NCBI GenBank assembly: GCA_947646735.1
Contig: CANTFK010000328.1
Location: forward strand, 1 to 64,000
DNA from: Peronospora farinosa
Lineage: Eukaryota > Oomycota > Peronosporomycetes > Peronosporales > Peronosporaceae
Direction: 5' to 3'
Length of the DNA stretch: 64,000 nucleotides
The notes below the pieces were generated by a model. It saw nothing but the letters and a program-made list of their open reading frames with translations. It had not been told where the DNA came from and searched no databases. Shown here in pieces: positions 36,653 through 47,344 of this stretch (position 1 is its first letter; every line of letters begins with the position of its first letter). The translations under genes were made by a program, and so were the position numbers.

Positions 36653-37891
36653 TTAAAAGTCCTGGAACGCGTCTGTCCGAGGGACTAGTCCAGAGCTGTC
36701 GTCACGTCGCAAGCGTTTGATGATATCGCCCGGTTGCAGCTTGAGTGACGACACCGGCGTGTTCGTAAAGTCGTCGTCAAAGTTGTCCGTGCAATCGCGT
36801 CCGTGGCAAACCGGCACGATTGGCGGCGTCATTCGGCGCTGGAAAAGCTCGTCCCAATCGAGCGACAGCGTGAAAAATGGGTGCTCCATGGCTTGTGCTG
36901 CTGAAAGGCGGCTGGTGGGGTTGATGCACAGCAAGCCCTTCAGCAGCGACGTTGCGTGGCCCGAGAGATATGGTGGGTACCACACACGTCCTTGCTGGAT
37001 CAACCGATAAAGGCGAAGCATGTCTTCACATTGAAATGGTGGCAAGCCGGTGAGGAGCTCATAAATGAAGCAGCCAAAGGACCACATGTCCGTCTCAATG
37101 CCGTGGCCGTCCTTCTTGACCATCTCGGGCGACAAATACTCGGGGGACCCGCAGAATGAAAACGTTCGTTGACCAGGCTTCATTTCCTGCTTTGCAAAGC
37201 CAAAGTCGGCTAGCTTGACGTGTCCTTGAGAGTCCAGCAGGACGTTTTCAGGCTTGAGGTCACGATATACGACGCCATTCGTGTGCAGCTCCTCAAGAGC
37301 TGCAAGCACCTCTGCAGCGTAGAATCGAGTAGCTTGCTCGTCAAATTTTTGTGAATACTGCTGTTGCAGGTGAAAGAAGAGCTCGCCACCCTGGCAATAC
37401 TCGAGTACAAAGTTAAGATCATGGTCCGTCTGGAAGACCGAGTAGAGCTTGATGATGAATGGATGGCCGTACAGCTTTTCAAGCACCTTCTTTTCCGTAA
37501 GCGTATGTACCACTTGTTTGTGCAGCAGCAGCTTACTCTTATCCAGCGTCTTGACGACGTACAGACTCTGAGATCCATTGTGCTTGGCCAAGGCCACTTG
37601 ATGGGCGTAGGTGCCACGACCAATGACCTTAAGCAGCTTGAGATCGTGTGGGTCGATAGCGACAACAGTGTCACTCTTGGGGATCACAGTGTAGCCAATA
37701 GAGGAGTAACTAGGTGCCCGCTTGGGGGTCGTGAGGTTATCCACCGACACTTCCGGCATCTCGTCCAGTAGACGAGTGGGTGTCAGCGGGCGCTTCTTAG
37801 CACCGTGAATGGCAAACGGATCGGTTATCTGAACAGTCAAATCGTTGACGTGACTCGAAGTCAGCGATATAGAGGAAAGCACAGCCGCCAT
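36653..37891 (-). CDS. AGC-family serine/threonine protein kinase
   Basis: 412 aa. The kinase domain spans about residues 80-345. Gly loop IGRGTYAHQV has His where the third glycine is expected; the lysine lies in LYVVKTLDK. The catalytic loop VYRDLKPEN, DFG (LADFGFA), activation segment FCGSPEYLSPEM and DMWSFGCFIYELL are intact, so it should be active. The AGC-type C-tail is present (NFDDDFTNTP, a turn-motif-like site), and the chain ends in a terminal F-x-x-F (AFQDF), as in cAMP-dependent kinase. Subfamily (PKA-, S6K- or RSK-like) is not settled. The first 80 residues contain no known domain. Part of the minus-strand gene run, 235 bp from GTF3C5. Confidence 0.88.
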   Translation of the reverse strand: MAAVLSSISLTSSHVNDLTVQITDPFAIHGAKKRPLTPTRLLDEMPEVSVDNLTTPKRAPSYSSIGYTVIPKSDTVVAIDPHDLKLLKVIGRGTYAHQVALAKHNGSQSLYVVKTLDKSKLLLHKQVVHTLTEKKVLEKLYGHPFIIKLYSVFQTDHDLNFVLEYCQGGELFFHLQQQYSQKFDEQATRFYAAEVLAALEELHTNGVVYRDLKPENVLLDSQGHVKLADFGFAKQEMKPGQRTFSFCGSPEYLSPEMVKKDGHGIETDMWSFGCFIYELLTGLPPFQCEDMLRLYRLIQQGRVWYPPYLSGHATSLLKGLLCINPTSRLSAAQAMEHPFFTLSLDWDELFQRRMTPPIVPVCHGRDCTDNFDDDFTNTPVSSLKLQPGDIIKRLRRDDSSGLVPRTDAFQDF

Positions 37892-38675
37892 AATGAATAC
37901 GAGACTGAAGCAAGTAGTAATGGGAATGGGATAAGTCTCTACTACGAGCTAAATTGCAATATGACCGTTTGTCTGTCTATTGGACCATGCTTCTTTTATG
38001 AAAGACGTACCCACGGACCTACGTCATTCTCGTGGAAAATGGACGTTTGGCGACATCTTTCGTGTCTAGTCGGATATCTATATCTAGAATGACTGCTGTC
38101 CCCGATGGATAAGAGCGTGTCCGCTATTATTTATTAATAGTACAAGATTTGGCTTGATTTGTCCACGCTCAGTCAGTAGGAAGATACAGGACGGGCTTAG
38201 AAAGATGTAGAGTATAACTGCCACCAGTCGTGAAAAGCGGAGGGGCTTCAGCTGGGTTCTTTTATTTAGTAGAGTCGATTCATATGGCAGCACACATCGC
38301 GCATTGTTCATACTGAAACCAAGTCAATTGCACCTTTGATTTGAAATGAAGGCACGTAGATTACTTTGGTCGGAGTCGCCAAGAGTTTAGCAGGCGACAT
38401 TGAAGCGTCGCGGGCTAGTTGAAGTTGACACGCACGCACCATGACAGCATTCTTTTCCACTAAAAGATGCAAAGTAGATGCTTACGCATGCAACAAATAT
38501 CATCCTGATGGCCGATTCTGCGTTTTTTCATCATGGATGAACGCCATAAACACGCAGCTGATTATTTTACTCGAGCAACTTCCAGCTTCGTTGCCAGTCA
38601 TATGGTGTCACGGACAATCAGGTCACAAATAATGAAGGTGATTATGTCCAGAAGGAGTCTTTGGCACGGCTGTAA
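37892..38675. other. Intergenic region between kinase and USP genes
   Basis: About 780 bp with only short frames lacking recognisable content. It should hold the kinase promoter and the USP transcript end. No repeats or RNA genes seen. Confidence 0.5.
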
Positions 38676-40934
38676 TCACTCTTTCCAGGGTATTGCGTGT
38701 CCACACGCTGCACATGTTGTCATCATTGTTTCGTTCAAAAGCGTACAGCGAGGACATGCCCACGGCTGAGTACGATGAAATTTGAGCTGAACTGGATTGG
38801 ACGACATTAAAAGCATTTCCAGCACGTCTACAAGTTCTTCGTTTTTCAACATGTGACCATTGATGCCCACAAGAATATCTCCCGTGCGTATTGCCCCACT
38901 AGCTTCGGCTGGTAGCTTAGCACCTGCACCATTGACTTCAAAACCAGATACGGTGAACGTTTTCTTACAGTCCATTGATGTTGATAGAGGCCTATAGCCG
39001 TTGTTTGTAGTTTCATCCAAAAGTAAGCCGATTCCTCCGTCCGAAGCATTGAGGCGAACATCAAACACCTTTAGCGGGATTTGCTCTGCTTCTGCCTCCA
39101 CTTTGTCAGGCAATGTCAGTGCAGGGCTAATAGGACGAGTTTCTGCGTGAGTATCCTCTTCCATGGATGGAGCTTCATCCTCAAAAATCTTGTCAGGATT
39201 TACATCAATTTGTTTTTCGACGGAGTGGCGCACGGAGTAGTCACGTAAGCGAACCGAGCGCTGCATAGATTGTGACATCGCCAGGCGAAAGACTGCTCGG
39301 CCATCAACAGGAGTAGATTGCGGACCTTTGTCTTTTAACAAAATGCCATTAAGTCTTGATAGAGAGTCTTGAGCGGATTTGTGGGCTAAATGCAGATGCA
39401 TATCCTCGTCGCGCCACCCGTCTATTACTTGCAATTCATTCTCCACAGTCATTAATTTTGGTGCTCGGGGAGGAAGCGAGATCGGACTTGTCGGCAATTT
39501 GCTAGGAATACTAGAAATCAGTGGCGAAAGTGGATGTTCCTGAGTTATACGGACGCTTCGCTCCATTTTTGCCAACAGTTCGTCCTCAATGCCTCCACTG
39601 AGCTCAATTTCGTGTGGTGCCCCCTTGCCATTCTTAACCATGTTATCTGCAGAGCTTTTCTCCGTCATTTCGTCCGGTGTTGCACTATCCGGTTCATCAG
39701 CTGATGCTTCCCACCACTTGTGAATCTCAGCAGATATCTTCTCAAGATTTTCAAGCTCAATTTCGTTGCGTTCGTAGAATAGCAACGTTGGCTGATACCC
39801 TCCGCGCTCGACACGCAGGCGGACATCTGCCCATGTTCCCACAAGTTTAACACGTGTATCATCAAACAAGAACCAGCGTTCACGTTCAACTCCCGCCTCA
39901 TCCAGACTCCGACTTGCAAAGAAGCCCACATAGTGTCGTCCATAGTAGCACACAAGACCTCTGAACGAGTACAACGATGATACCTCTGCCGATTTATCCA
40001 ATCGAAAGATGCGGCCTAAATCTAGAGTTTGCTGCAACTCTTTGCCATCTCTGCCAGATGTACACTGCGAGGATAAAAGTACCATCCAGTCCTTGATGTC
40101 CGTCTTGTTCACATGGCTACTGGACCAGATAATGCTGATGGAAAACACCATGGGCAGTGTAAGAATCCACCTGCTTAACGCTCGTTGTCCTCCTTTCTCG
40201 CATGCATCACAAGTTCCAGCCACATCTTGTGCCTGTGCTTCAAGTCGCAGTACTTCCTCCAATGTCATCTTCTTCTCTCCTTCTAGTCCAGCTCTTGCAC
40301 TATTCAGCAGCTCTTGAGCATAAACTCGATACAAAAAGTCCGTGTTCATAAGAGGCTCAGCTGTATGACCACAAGAAGCACAGACTTTAAGTTCCATCAA
40401 GTTCATTTGAAACAATCTGTGGGCCACACACTGTGGCTCACAGATTATAGCGGATGCATCTTGACGTAAAGACTCGGACATTTCTTCCATCTTGTTTGAT
40501 CCATCAATAATAGCGGCATTATATGGGCTTCTTCGACGTAATAGCAGCATTCGGTTGAATGTATCATAGTGTAGAGCATCCAAAATGGCTTCCAGTGTCT
40601 CGGTCGCGTCGTTCATGGCTCCAAGAGCAAATGTCTCATTTAGAGCGAGACGTACACGATTTACATCCAGTACCGGCTGTTCTGCAAACTGGTACATGAT
40701 AAAAATCTGCTCTAATTCGCACAAGAGACACGGAGTGATGGTCATTGTTTCCAAAGTGCTGGCGTTCGTGGGTTTACCACCGCAGCGATGATGTACTGCG
40801 TGGTCGCCCGTAGAAATGAGCACGCGACAGCTGCGTACGTGCCATAGACTTTGGATGATGACGTTAAGGAAGCAGTTGTTTGAGCCCAAGTCATTGCGCA
40901 GACCCTTACGCGCGCTTAGAGGTCGTGACGACAT
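38676..40934 (-). CDS. Ubiquitin-specific-protease-like protein with PDZ domain and RanBP2 zinc finger
   Basis: 752 aa from the ATG at 40934. The N-terminus GLRNDLGSNNCFLNVIIQSLW is a USP Cys box resembling USP53/USP54, with the nucleophile near residue 21. The His box near residue 333 reads GRHYVGFFASR, and WFLFDDTRVKLV follows, so all catalytic parts appear present, unlike the inactive animal USP53/54. Two Cys pairs (CASC and CDAC) could form the USP zinc site. After a disordered middle come a PDZ-like domain (about 620-715, with GIGLLLDE and GAIRTGDILVGINGHML) and a C-terminal RanBP2-type zinc finger (WACPRCTLLNETMMTTCAAC). The combination suggests a deubiquitinase with its own targeting domains; substrate unknown. 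Confidence 0.85.
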   Translation of the reverse strand: MSSRPLSARKGLRNDLGSNNCFLNVIIQSLWHVRSCRVLISTGDHAVHHRCGGKPTNASTLETMTITPCLLCELEQIFIMYQFAEQPVLDVNRVRLALNETFALGAMNDATETLEAILDALHYDTFNRMLLLRRRSPYNAAIIDGSNKMEEMSESLRQDASAIICEPQCVAHRLFQMNLMELKVCASCGHTAEPLMNTDFLYRVYAQELLNSARAGLEGEKKMTLEEVLRLEAQAQDVAGTCDACEKGGQRALSRWILTLPMVFSISIIWSSSHVNKTDIKDWMVLLSSQCTSGRDGKELQQTLDLGRIFRLDKSAEVSSLYSFRGLVCYYGRHYVGFFASRSLDEAGVERERWFLFDDTRVKLVGTWADVRLRVERGGYQPTLLFYERNEIELENLEKISAEIHKWWEASADEPDSATPDEMTEKSSADNMVKNGKGAPHEIELSGGIEDELLAKMERSVRITQEHPLSPLISSIPSKLPTSPISLPPRAPKLMTVENELQVIDGWRDEDMHLHLAHKSAQDSLSRLNGILLKDKGPQSTPVDGRAVFRLAMSQSMQRSVRLRDYSVRHSVEKQIDVNPDKIFEDEAPSMEEDTHAETRPISPALTLPDKVEAEAEQIPLKVFDVRLNASDGGIGLLLDETTNNGYRPLSTSMDCKKTFTVSGFEVNGAGAKLPAEASGAIRTGDILVGINGHMLKNEELVDVLEMLLMSSNPVQLKFHRTQPWACPRCTLLNETMMTTCAACGHAIPWKE

Positions 40935-41132
40935 GGTTTTTTGATTGTGCACTTGATCTGAGTATGGGCTGGATTTTTCTGAAGATAATACATATTAGAT
41001 TAGAAAAAGGTGTTGGAATCGGATTCGCAATACGTATTTTTTATATGTATAACGGTGGCTTGTACGTACACTGGAAATACTAACTACTGCACATTAAAAA
41101 AGGCTATGGTCACAGAAACTATTACTGCATTA

Positions 41133-41300
41133 CTACTATGACCTCGGGCATTCATACTATGGCCAAGGAAATTAAGACTACGACCACAGACATTTATACT
41201 ACGGCCAAGGACATTTAAACTACGGCCAAGGAGATTAATACTACGGCTACAGACATTAATACTATGGCTTCAGACATTAATACTATGGCTGAACTACGGC
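41133..41300 (+). repeat. 21-bp degenerate tandem repeat, about eight units
   Basis: Units of the form AATACTACGGCCAAGGACATT repeat head to tail with 70-90 percent similarity. In one plus frame the units read as heptads of the type TTAKDIN, broken by a single TAA. It lies between the USP gene promoter and the element B debris. Origin unknown. Confidence 0.8.
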
Positions 41301-41376
41301 CTCAGACAAAACCTGGAAGGTTGGGCTGCCACCGGGGGACCTGGACCTCCGTTCCAACCAGTAGGGCTCCCTGTAC

Positions 41377-41598
41377 CTACTGGTTCCGACCGCTTTTTGA
41401 ACATGCGGCCGGTACAGCACCCTCATGATGGGCATCCACTACTTGCACCGATATCGGCGCTGGCGCACGGCACTCAGCCACGCGATTCCCTGGCTTGCGA
41501 CAACGAAAGCAAACCATTTGACGCATGGTGCGAGCATCACTCTTATGGGAAATGACACGTCGTCGGTCGCCCGACGACTCAATCACGTCGATCTCCAT
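41377..41598 (-). pseudogene. Inverted gag fragment with CCHC zinc knuckle
   Basis: A minus-strand frame reads MEIDVIESSGDRRR, then CFRCRKPGNRVAEC, a retrotransposon zinc knuckle (C-x2-C-x4-x-x4-C, with Asn where His is expected), then a stop. It abuts a plus-strand protease fragment, so gag and protease point in opposite directions. This needs a local inversion or two element pieces head to head. Confidence 0.7.
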
Positions 41599-41599
41599 A

Positions 41600-41976
41600 G
41601 GTTCCGGACCAGAAGACCGGGGACGGTGAAGACTGCGCTACGCGCACGGTTAAATGCCACCACTACGAGTGGTGATTCACGTCTGATTATCGTCAGTTTA
41701 CATGTCGCCGGCGTCCGGCGACCTCTGCGAGCACTCCTGGATTCAGGAGCAACAAATAATTTCTTTCGTAAATCTTGTTTATCGATGCTGCCTCCCAGCA
41801 TTCAGGTCCGTGAGGGACCTGGCCAAGTCGTCGTCAAGTTAGCTGACGGGATACCACACCGCGTATCGCGGCGCGAAGTGTCGTTGCCGTACACGTTTGA
41901 TGGTTTTCGCAGTAATGATGATTTTTTGGTGATCGCGATGAATATTGCATTCGATTGCATACTGGGCATGCCATGA
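41600..41976 (+). pseudogene. Element B aspartic protease fragment
   Basis: The frame contains the retropepsin active site LLDSGATNNFF and the later hydrophobic box FDCILGMP just before the stop. The upstream half of the same frame (from 41425) is the reverse complement of the inverted gag piece and is not genuine protease. Confidence 0.75.
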
Positions 41977-42048
41977 TTGGCACGTTATAAGCCCTAGATC
42001 GACTAGTCAGTTGATTCTGGGCTGACAGTAAGTCAAGCGCCACTAGCC

Positions 42049-43949
42049 ATGCGCCTGGTGCGATTGCAAGAATGCGTAGCAACGACCAGGTCAAATTTCG
42101 TGGTGACTCGAACAGCGAGCACCAGATGTATTCAGACGATCAAGGGCACGTCGAAACGAGTGACCCTTGAATCATTCTCGGTTCAAGAGGACGGACCTAC
42201 GAACGAGTTGTTCGAGGTTGTCGAAGACAAGATGCCGGAGGCATCCTCAGTTGAGGTGCTCCAACTTGTCTTGGCATCTGCCGAGGAGATAGTTAATTTC
42301 TAGAAAATGACATGGGATCTGTTCCTGTCCGATTTGAAGGAAGAAAAGATCCATGAAATAGTCGCACCAGTTTTAGAAGAAAACGTGTTGGACTGTTGCT
42401 CTTCATCCACAATGGATGATAGCGTCTTAGAGACCGACAAGAAGAAACGGCTTAATGCTCAAAGCTGGGATGCCTTGAAGGACAGCCCGTTCTATGATGT
42501 TTCGTGGAAACACCGTGATTTGTTTCCAGCAGAAGTGCCGAGCCGCCTATCGACCGATAGGGGCACCAGGCACGAGATTGACCTGGAGCGTGGCACCAAG
42601 AATTGTGTGACCAGCGCAATGGCCGTTGCCAAAGGAACAAGTCGATTTCATCGATGAGATCTTCGACAAGCGAGCCAAGGCGGGGCTTGTACGTGAGAGC
42701 AAGTCTCCTCACTGCAGCCCTACCTTCTGTGTACGGATGGATGGCGCGTGGTTCATGCTTATAATAAGCTGAACACGGCCACCATTCCGGCGCAAACACC
42801 GATCCCGCGGAAAAATGTCTTGTTAAACTCCATGGGAAAGTCAACTATCTTTCTCGAGTTGTATCTGAAGGATGGCTACTATCAAGTTTTCATGAACAAT
42901 ACTGATGAAGACAAAATGGCAGTAAACACTTCAAGCGTTATGCTGTGTGGGAGTGGCTTGTGATGACACAAGGGTTGAAGATTGCTCCGGCAACATTCAA
43001 CCGAGTGGTGGCTCACGTGATGCGCCAGCACCGTGTCTACGCGCCCCATTACTTTGACGATGTATTCGAGGATAGTAGGGCGGAGGACGGTCTGAGCGCA
43101 ATAGAGTCGCACAAGCGTCATTTAAGCGCTGTGTTGCAGACTCTGGGTGACGCCCAATTATACATTGACTAGCAAAAGTGCGTCATAGGGGTACCTGATA
43201 CCTGTACTGGGCTGCATTGTTGGTGCACACGGTGTACGAGCAGACCCAGAAAAGGCAAAGGCTGTAAAGGAATGGCCAGTCCCACGACACGTGAAGAATC
43301 TGCGCCAAATCCTTGGGCTCGCTATTTACTTGCATAAGTACAGCAAGAATTATGCGGAGCAGACTAAGCCATTTTCTGATCTTTGAAAAAGGATACAGAA
43401 TGGACTTAGTCAAAGGAGCAAGAAGATGCGTTCACATCGGTGAAGCAATCTCTTGTAGAGGCACCGGTCTTGGCATTGCCAGACGCGGATTAGCCCTTTA
43501 GCGTCGTCTGCGATGCAAGCAATTTTGCAATTGGCAGAGCGCTCATGCAGAAGGATGACAGCGGCATTGACCGTGTCATTTTGTATCAGTCCCGGCTTTT
43601 GAAAGCTGCCGAGCTGAATTACCCTGTGCATAACAAGGAGTTACTTTCAATTAAGTATGCTCTTGTTAAGTTCCGTGTGCGCCTCTTGGGCACCGAACCA
43701 TTTGTGGCTTATACGGATCACGCATCACTGCGGACCACTATAAATTCACCGCACCTCTCGCCTAGGATGGCGAGAAGGCTAACATTCTTCTCTGGATTTG
43801 ATTTCAAAGGTGAATATAAGCCAGGTAAGTCGAATGTCTTGGCTGACGCGTTATCGCGCAGACCACACTTCGAGGCAAGACACCAGGAAAGTGTGTCTCG
43901 TGCAAAAGCACAAGGTGAGTCGTCAACACTGGCAGCCATGAAGGCCTAA
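42049..43949 (+). pseudogene. Element B reverse transcriptase and RNase H, broken
   Basis: Frames 42307-42657, 42748-42963, 42945-43172 and 43545-43949 together cover the linker, RT fingers and palm, and RNase H. The first RT catalytic box reads FLELYLKDGYYQ, where the usual aspartate is Tyr. The second box is intact (YFDDVFEDS). RNase H has AYTDHASLRT and ends NVLADALSRRPHFE. At least four frame changes separate the pieces. Confidence 0.8.
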
Positions 43950-44029
43950 CATGTGACGAGCTCAATGGCCTCCGATGTAAAGGAGTACTACAGTCAGGAA
44001 GACCATTGTCGCGTCATTTTGGCGGACGA

Positions 44030-45211
44030 AAAGTTACACTTCTGTCGCACCTGAATCGAAGGTAAATCGCTTTAGTTACAGTGATGGCCTATTATGGCAT
44101 CAGCTGTCACCTTGTGATCCCTTGAGAATCTATGGACCCCATGACACAGATCTCAAGCTGATAATACTTCACGAGTGACATGATGCGCCATCTAGTGGAC
44201 ATCTGGGCCGTGAAAAGACATTCTTACGAGTAACAGAGAAACTATATTGGCTCCATGGGTGGCCAACTATATTCGCTCTTGCGAAGAGTGTCAGCGCATG
44301 AAGCCTGCACCTTCTAGAAGTGCGTCATTGAAGCCACTACCGATTCAAAAGGATTTTTGGAAGTCGGTCAGTTTGGATTTCATGGTTGCCTTACCGCCTG
44401 ATCATAAATGCAGGACGGGACTAGTTGTCATTGTAGACAGACTGAGCAAGATAATGCATGCCATGTAGCACCAAGATCTCAGGAAAAGAGGCTGTCCTCT
44501 TGTTTCTTGATCGTGTGTGCTGACTACACGGGATGCCCGAATCCATAGTATCGGATCGGGATCCGCGTTTGACGTAAGGGTTTGACGTCATGTGTTTGAG
44601 TTGCTGGGAAGCAAGCTCCACATGTCAACAGCCGATCATACCGAAAGCCAAAAGGAACGAGCCAATCGAGTCTTGGCGGATGTGTTGCGCACTGTAGCGA
44701 CTCCTACAGAATGAAGAAGCATTGTCCTTCGTGAAGCTCGCTACTAATAACAGTGTTTACGCCAGTACGGGTGGAACACTATTTTATATCAACGGAATGC
44801 GCCATCCTCGGAAGCCAGTCTCGTTATGCGCAGCCCAAGTCTTAGTGGGTGAGGCCCCTCACTTCGCTCGATGCGAATGCCAAAGAAAATCAAAATTGCC
44901 CTAGTGACACTGCTAGTTTAGCAGTGGTCACGACACCTATAGGTGTCAATGAGGAGGAACGGCAAGAAATGCCAGTGCTCCTTGATGATGACACTATAGT
45001 GTTGTCAACAGCGTCGACCCATGATCGACCTCTTGAGGGTTTCATAGGCGATATGGATGCTAAAAACGTAAGCGAAGCTCAGCGCATTGTGGATGAGCGA
45101 TTAGCCATTACACGTAAATTCCGTGACGCGACGAAAAGCGCACAGGGCAAGCAAAAACAATACCAACATGGTCGCAAAAACAATGAACACTTTAGTGCGG
45201 GGACGAAGTGA
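44030..45211 (+). pseudogene. Element B integrase, broken
   Basis: The zinc-binding region is readable across stops: SSGHLGREKTFLRVTEKLYW, then YIRSCEECQRMKP. The catalytic core begins KSVSLDFMVALPPDHKCRTG (cut here) followed by a VDRLSK motif. The frame then decays, and the C-terminal part resumes at 44722-45211 (NNSVYASTGGTLFYINGMRHPRKP). Confidence 0.75.
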
Positions 45212-45378
45212 TATATCTTACTTCTACCCTACCTAAAAAAGCAATTTATGTACTACCTGGTTGGTACTACTAAGCTATTGCCCCGATTCATTGGGCCATT
45301 TACGGTGGTCGAAGAGGTTGGAGGCCTAAGTTTATAGGCTCACTCTCCCACCATATATGAAGACGCACCCCGTTTTAT

Positions 45379-45982
45379 GTGGGTCGTCTGAAGCGGTATG
45401 TGTATCCACAAGAGATCACATATCCACATCGGTCTAACGAGACCGATGATGACGTCGATCAGGCGACGGGGAAGCTGAACGACTTCCCGTATACGAGAGA
45501 GACGACAGAGGACTCGGTGATCGAGGAGGACTCGGTGATCGAGGAGGACTCCGCTTTTGACGCGGGTGTATCATCACCAATCGCTCATGCAGGTCCAAAC
45601 GAAGTTTCAGGCGGTCATACCCCTGACGATTCCTCGTATTCACAGCGCGTAGGTCCGAAGTCATTTACTCGAAAGATGCGCCGCCTCTTTCTTCAGCGCA
45701 GCGATCTCCGCCTGCGACTGAACAACAGGATAGGAAGCCGCGAATAGCTGGGCGTAATCGCCGCTCCTATCGGGCGCCATGGATGCGGGTGGGAACACAC
45801 GCTTCCTTGTTGGAAAGCTGGTGGCCCACCGCCATGTGAAGCAAAAGCTTCAGATTCTTGTACAATGGAAAGAATACACGAAGAGTTTCGACTCTTGGGA
45901 ACCGGTTGACGCTTTGGGCGTCGACGTGCCTGGGCTGGTAGCTTCTTATGAGCAGAAGCACCAGTTGCACTTGCTATGCTAG
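45379..45982 (+). pseudogene. Element B C-terminal linker and chromodomain
   Basis: 45379-45747 reads an acidic linker with a duplicated EEDSVI unit. After a stop, 45779-45982 reads a chromodomain: FLVGKLVAHRHVKQKLQILV, then QWKEYTKSFDSWEPVDAL. Chromodomains on Ty3/Gypsy integrases direct insertion to particular chromatin. Confidence 0.75.
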
Positions 45983-47104
45983 GTCCTGATGCACTAGCAA
46001 AGGCGGCGTAGTGAGAAGAATTTGGGGGTATTTCACCGCCCAAATTTCCCTTGCACGCGTCATAGCAAAGCTAATTTGCTGTGACCGCTGTGTTTACGAA
46101 TCTTCGTGCGGTTTAACACGGCGCAGGAGATCTGACTCGTATTCTTCGGTTGTTCGTTATAACGAAACACGACAGGGATAGGGAAAGCACGACCTCGTGC
46201 TTTGCCCTGCCTTTCCATGTTGGAAAGACGCTAAAGAGTTTATTTGCGTCAATAGTGACACTTAAAAACGTTTAAGCGTCTTTCATCATGGAAAAGATAG
46301 GGCACTAGGAACGTCGCACCATTTACACTTGGGTGTAACCACTCTGATGGCGGTGACATTGGTGGCAAGCCACCACTCAAAAGCCTCCCTCGCATGAAGT
46401 GCTAGTGAGTATGACTGTAAAGTCGAAGGAGCCTTTAGCTCACCCTCGCCTGAGTCTGACTCTCCATTATGGATTGTCAAGACGTCAGACGTAGGTTTGA
46501 CAGAGGGGGACGATTTCGAATCCCTGACCTGCTATTGAGCAGCCGCTGTTTCTTTCAAAGCAGCGCGCACATTTGTGGTCGCTGCGCTCGTTAGTGCAGA
46601 CGAAAAGGCATTACCCTTGCTGTCAAGAAGAATGGAAGCTTCCTAAAGGTTGGGTGCCTCAAATGATGGGGACAAATGTCCCATCAATGCACTGTGCTCG
46701 TCACCACTATGTTATGATGCTTCTGGGCCCGGTCTTTGTCCGGGGGCAATGGCGTGTTCTCATTGTAGTCAACAATTAGAGACAAGCCATCATCCGCACA
46801 ATAGTGAAATGAATCGGTTTTCTCTGCTGGCAACTTTACATTAGATGTCGGCGTTGCCACAGAGAAATTAGCGACGGCTGCGAGCTATCGCGGCGCGTGC
46901 GCTTTGTGTTGGTCTGCATGGGCGCCTTTGAAGGCGACCCATCAGCCTTTCCACGTTTCGGTGGCATCTCCTTGCTTTCGATATATTACAGAAGTGAAAA
47001 AATCGTTTTAAAGAGGGGGGAGGGGCAACGGGCTCAACATTACACGTACCCTCTAAGTATGCGATCCTTAACGGGCAGGTCATAATAGTTACGTACTTAA
47101 GACC
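45983..47104. other. Element B region between chromodomain and LTR
   Basis: Non-coding on the plus strand. On the minus strand, 46286-46480 is an open 64-codon stretch with protein-like composition (AREAFEWWLATNVTAIRVV) ending CKWCDVPSALSFP. It could be debris of an antisense ORF like those in elements A and C, but is too short to be sure. Confidence 0.4.
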
Positions 47105-47344
47105 TGTCACACCATGTATCACACCCTTGTGTATGTGATATACGCTAGGTGTATTCATATTGATGGGGATGACGCCCAGCTAGGACTAAGCGTCATCAAA
47201 TGACGCTAGTCAGTTACGTCATTAAGCGAGCTTAAATATATGTAAGCTCGCACGTAGGGATACGCTTTTAAAGAGACGCGATCCAATCGTTACACTTTAC
47301 TAATCAGTAGTTAGATTTATATTTAATTATTTCTATTAAATATA
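47105..47344 (+). repeat. Element B 3' LTR-like region, upstream part
   Basis: AT-rich promoter-like sequence starting near TGTCACACC and ending TTAAATATA, where element C is inserted. The limits are estimated from position; a second copy is not present in the window to confirm the LTR. Confidence 0.45.
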
